Shown here piece after piece: positions 62,934-64,000 of a stretch of 64,000 bases of DNA. The stretch comes from Desulfovibrio oxyclinae DSM 11498 (GTDB lineage: Bacteria > Desulfobacterota > Desulfovibrionia > Desulfovibrionales > Desulfovibrionaceae), in NCBI RefSeq assembly GCF_000375485.1, contig NZ_AQXE01000006.1, positions 615-64,614 of the forward strand, written 5' to 3'. Each line of letters begins with the position of its first letter. Position 1 is the first letter of the stretch. The notes below the pieces were generated by a model that did not search any database, had not been told where the DNA came from, and saw only the letters and a program-made list of their open reading frames with translations. Position numbers and translations under genes: made by a program.

Positions 62934-64000
62934 CTATTCTCCTTCCTTCTCGATGCGACACATTAACGCGGAATGGGGCCAGCTGCCGATTTCCGGGCTA
63001 CAGAATTCAGGAGCGTCCGGGCACAGGACGTTGGTATTCGACTCAAAAACTCCGAACAGTTCCGGTAGCTTGTCGCTTCTTTCAGGGAACCACCACGAAT
63101 GTTGTGCGTCCGCCATGTGTGGGTGGATGGCATCCGTGACATGCACCCGCTGCCGGATCGATCCTAGCGGTGTCGAAATCACGGCCCAGTCGCCCTCGGC
63201 CAAACCAAGCTCTTTGGCGGTATCCGGATGAATCGATACCAGAGGATCCGGTATCTTCTTGCGGGCCTTTTCAATCTGCCGCTGCTCTGAATGATACATC
63301 GGCATGAATCTGCTTCCGGTTATCAGAATGATCGGATATTCGTCCGATATTGAGGAATCCCTGCTCTCGGGGCTCCAGATCGGCTCGCGATATGTGGGCA
63401 GGGGCTCCGCTCCAAGTTCTTCGAAGATAGAAGACTTCAGTTCAACCTTGCCGGACGGAGTGCCGAACCCGTGATTTTCGTACTGTCTGTATTCCCTCTT
63501 TCCGAGAAGACCGTTCTGCTCCGCCAGCTGCTGGAATGTCAGTCCGACCGGTTCCAGACAGTGGTCATAAACCTCTTCCACGGTCTCCCACGGCCAGTAC
63601 TCTTCCTGTCCGAGCCGCACTCCAAGCCCGCGATAGAAATCATAGCTGCTGCGACGCTCCTCTATGCGCTCAATACCTTGCGGGCAGGCCACGCAGAACC
63701 CGCTGGTCAGCCACAGCTCCGGCTGTTCCACGGTGGTCGCTGCCGGGAAAACATAGTCGGCCATGGCTGCGGACGGAGTCATGTAATACTCCATGACCAC
63801 ATAGAGCTGAAGAGCCTGCAATGCCTCGAACACCTGCTTTGTATTGGGCAGGGCCAGAAGCGGATTGTTGGCCAGCGTGATGGCGGCGGTCACAGGGTAC
63901 GGCTCGCCGGTTGTGATGGCGCTCATCACTTCCCTTGCATGAGCCAGATTGGAATGCCATGCCTCAGGCGCAGCGACGTATCCATGAGGCAGTTTCTTGT
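62934..64000 (-). CDS. Molybdopterin oxidoreductase, C-terminal part (runs off right edge)
   Basis: The minus-strand frame is open past the window end; the codons before the first ATG at 63929 (reading KKLPHGYVAAPEAW) continue the domain, so the true start lies outside. The visible 355 residues match the C-terminal half of DMSO-reductase-family enzymes. MEYYMTPSAAMADYVFPAAT and PELWLTSGFCVACPQGIERI come from the cofactor-binding core. The molybdopterin-dinucleotide-binding domain follows (about 240-355: ILITGSRFMPMYHSEQRQIE, then HPDTAKELGLAEGDWAVIST). Substrate is unclear; PhsA-like, formate or BisC-type enzymes share this end. Confidence 0.9.
   Translation of the reverse strand, partial: KKLPHGYVAAPEAWHSNLAHAREVMSAITTGEPYPVTAAITLANNPLLALPNTKQVFEALQALQLYVVMEYYMTPSAAMADYVFPAATTVEQPELWLTSGFCVACPQGIERIEERRSSYDFYRGLGVRLGQEEYWPWETVEEVYDHCLEPVGLTFQQLAEQNGLLGKREYRQYENHGFGTPSGKVELKSSIFEELGAEPLPTYREPIWSPESRDSSISDEYPIILITGSRFMPMYHSEQRQIEKARKKIPDPLVSIHPDTAKELGLAEGDWAVISTPLGSIRQRVHVTDAIHPHMADAQHSWWFPERSDKLPELFGVFESNTNVLCPDAPEFCSPEIGSWPHSALMCRIEKEGE

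Noticed and set aside
62615-62961. Two small minus-strand frames upstream of the RHS gene
   Set aside because: They overlap the probable terminator of the molybdopterin gene, lack ribosome sites and have no recognisable content.

Overview
The window looks like a chromosome segment of a GC-rich, Gram-negative, sulfate-reducer-like deltaproteobacterium, most likely of the Desulfovibrionaceae. This rests on gene content and style: lptD and hldD for LPS, a MutL with the nicking-endonuclease motif, a stand-alone sigma-54 activator next to a large Pro/Glu/Ala-rich TPR protein, many PAS sensor kinases, HDOD proteins and a molybdopterin oxidoreductase. No 16S rRNA gene is present, so the assignment is an inference.

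Positions 1 to about 37,000 are ordinary chromosome. Minus-strand genes at the left edge encode a CBS-ACT protein (cut by the window edge), a small secreted protein and a VWA-OmpA protein. A plus-strand run follows: hldD, lptD, mutL, alr, a small ORF, an FAD dehydrogenase, a periplasmic binding protein, a sigma-54 activator, a giant TPR protein and a Memo-like protein. A 980-base gene-free stretch carries two copies of a hairpin-forming repeat. Then come an internally duplicated membrane protein, a CpoB/YbgF-like lipoprotein, dprA, an HDOD protein, an ABC-F ATPase, a Nudix hydrolase, metF, asd and a class IV aminotransferase. The stretch ends with signalling genes, including a translationally coupled binding protein / histidine kinase / receiver-STAS operon.

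At 37,138 a complete tRNA-Thr(CGU) gene marks the insertion point of a 21,272-base element (37,169-58,440). A 155-base, gap-free, roughly 88% identical direct repeat bounds it; the repeat covers the 3' part of the tRNA gene, its terminator and flanking GGTATAC motifs. The element holds a type I restriction-modification locus in the unusual order hsdR-hsdS-anticodon nuclease(PrrC-like)-hsdM-GIY-YIG. It also has a DUF2958 gene, a MucR-type regulator, an SF3-like helicase, a secreted protein of unknown function, a TM2 protein divergent from an XRE repressor, a CHC2 zinc-finger protein, and a hairpin-rich non-coding region before a short tyrosine recombinase. Xis-like and full-length integrase genes, an unknown helical protein, a HEPN-like AT-rich gene and a DUF4143 ATPase complete it.

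Right of 58,440 the left arm of a second, related element appears to follow directly, so elements seem to be stacked at this tRNA. That stretch has an ApeA-like HEPN gene, two decayed DUF2958 copies, and a short RHS protein overlapped by a small two-helix membrane protein (a possible toxin/immunity pair). The window ends inside a molybdopterin oxidoreductase gene. All functional calls come from reading the sequence without database searches.
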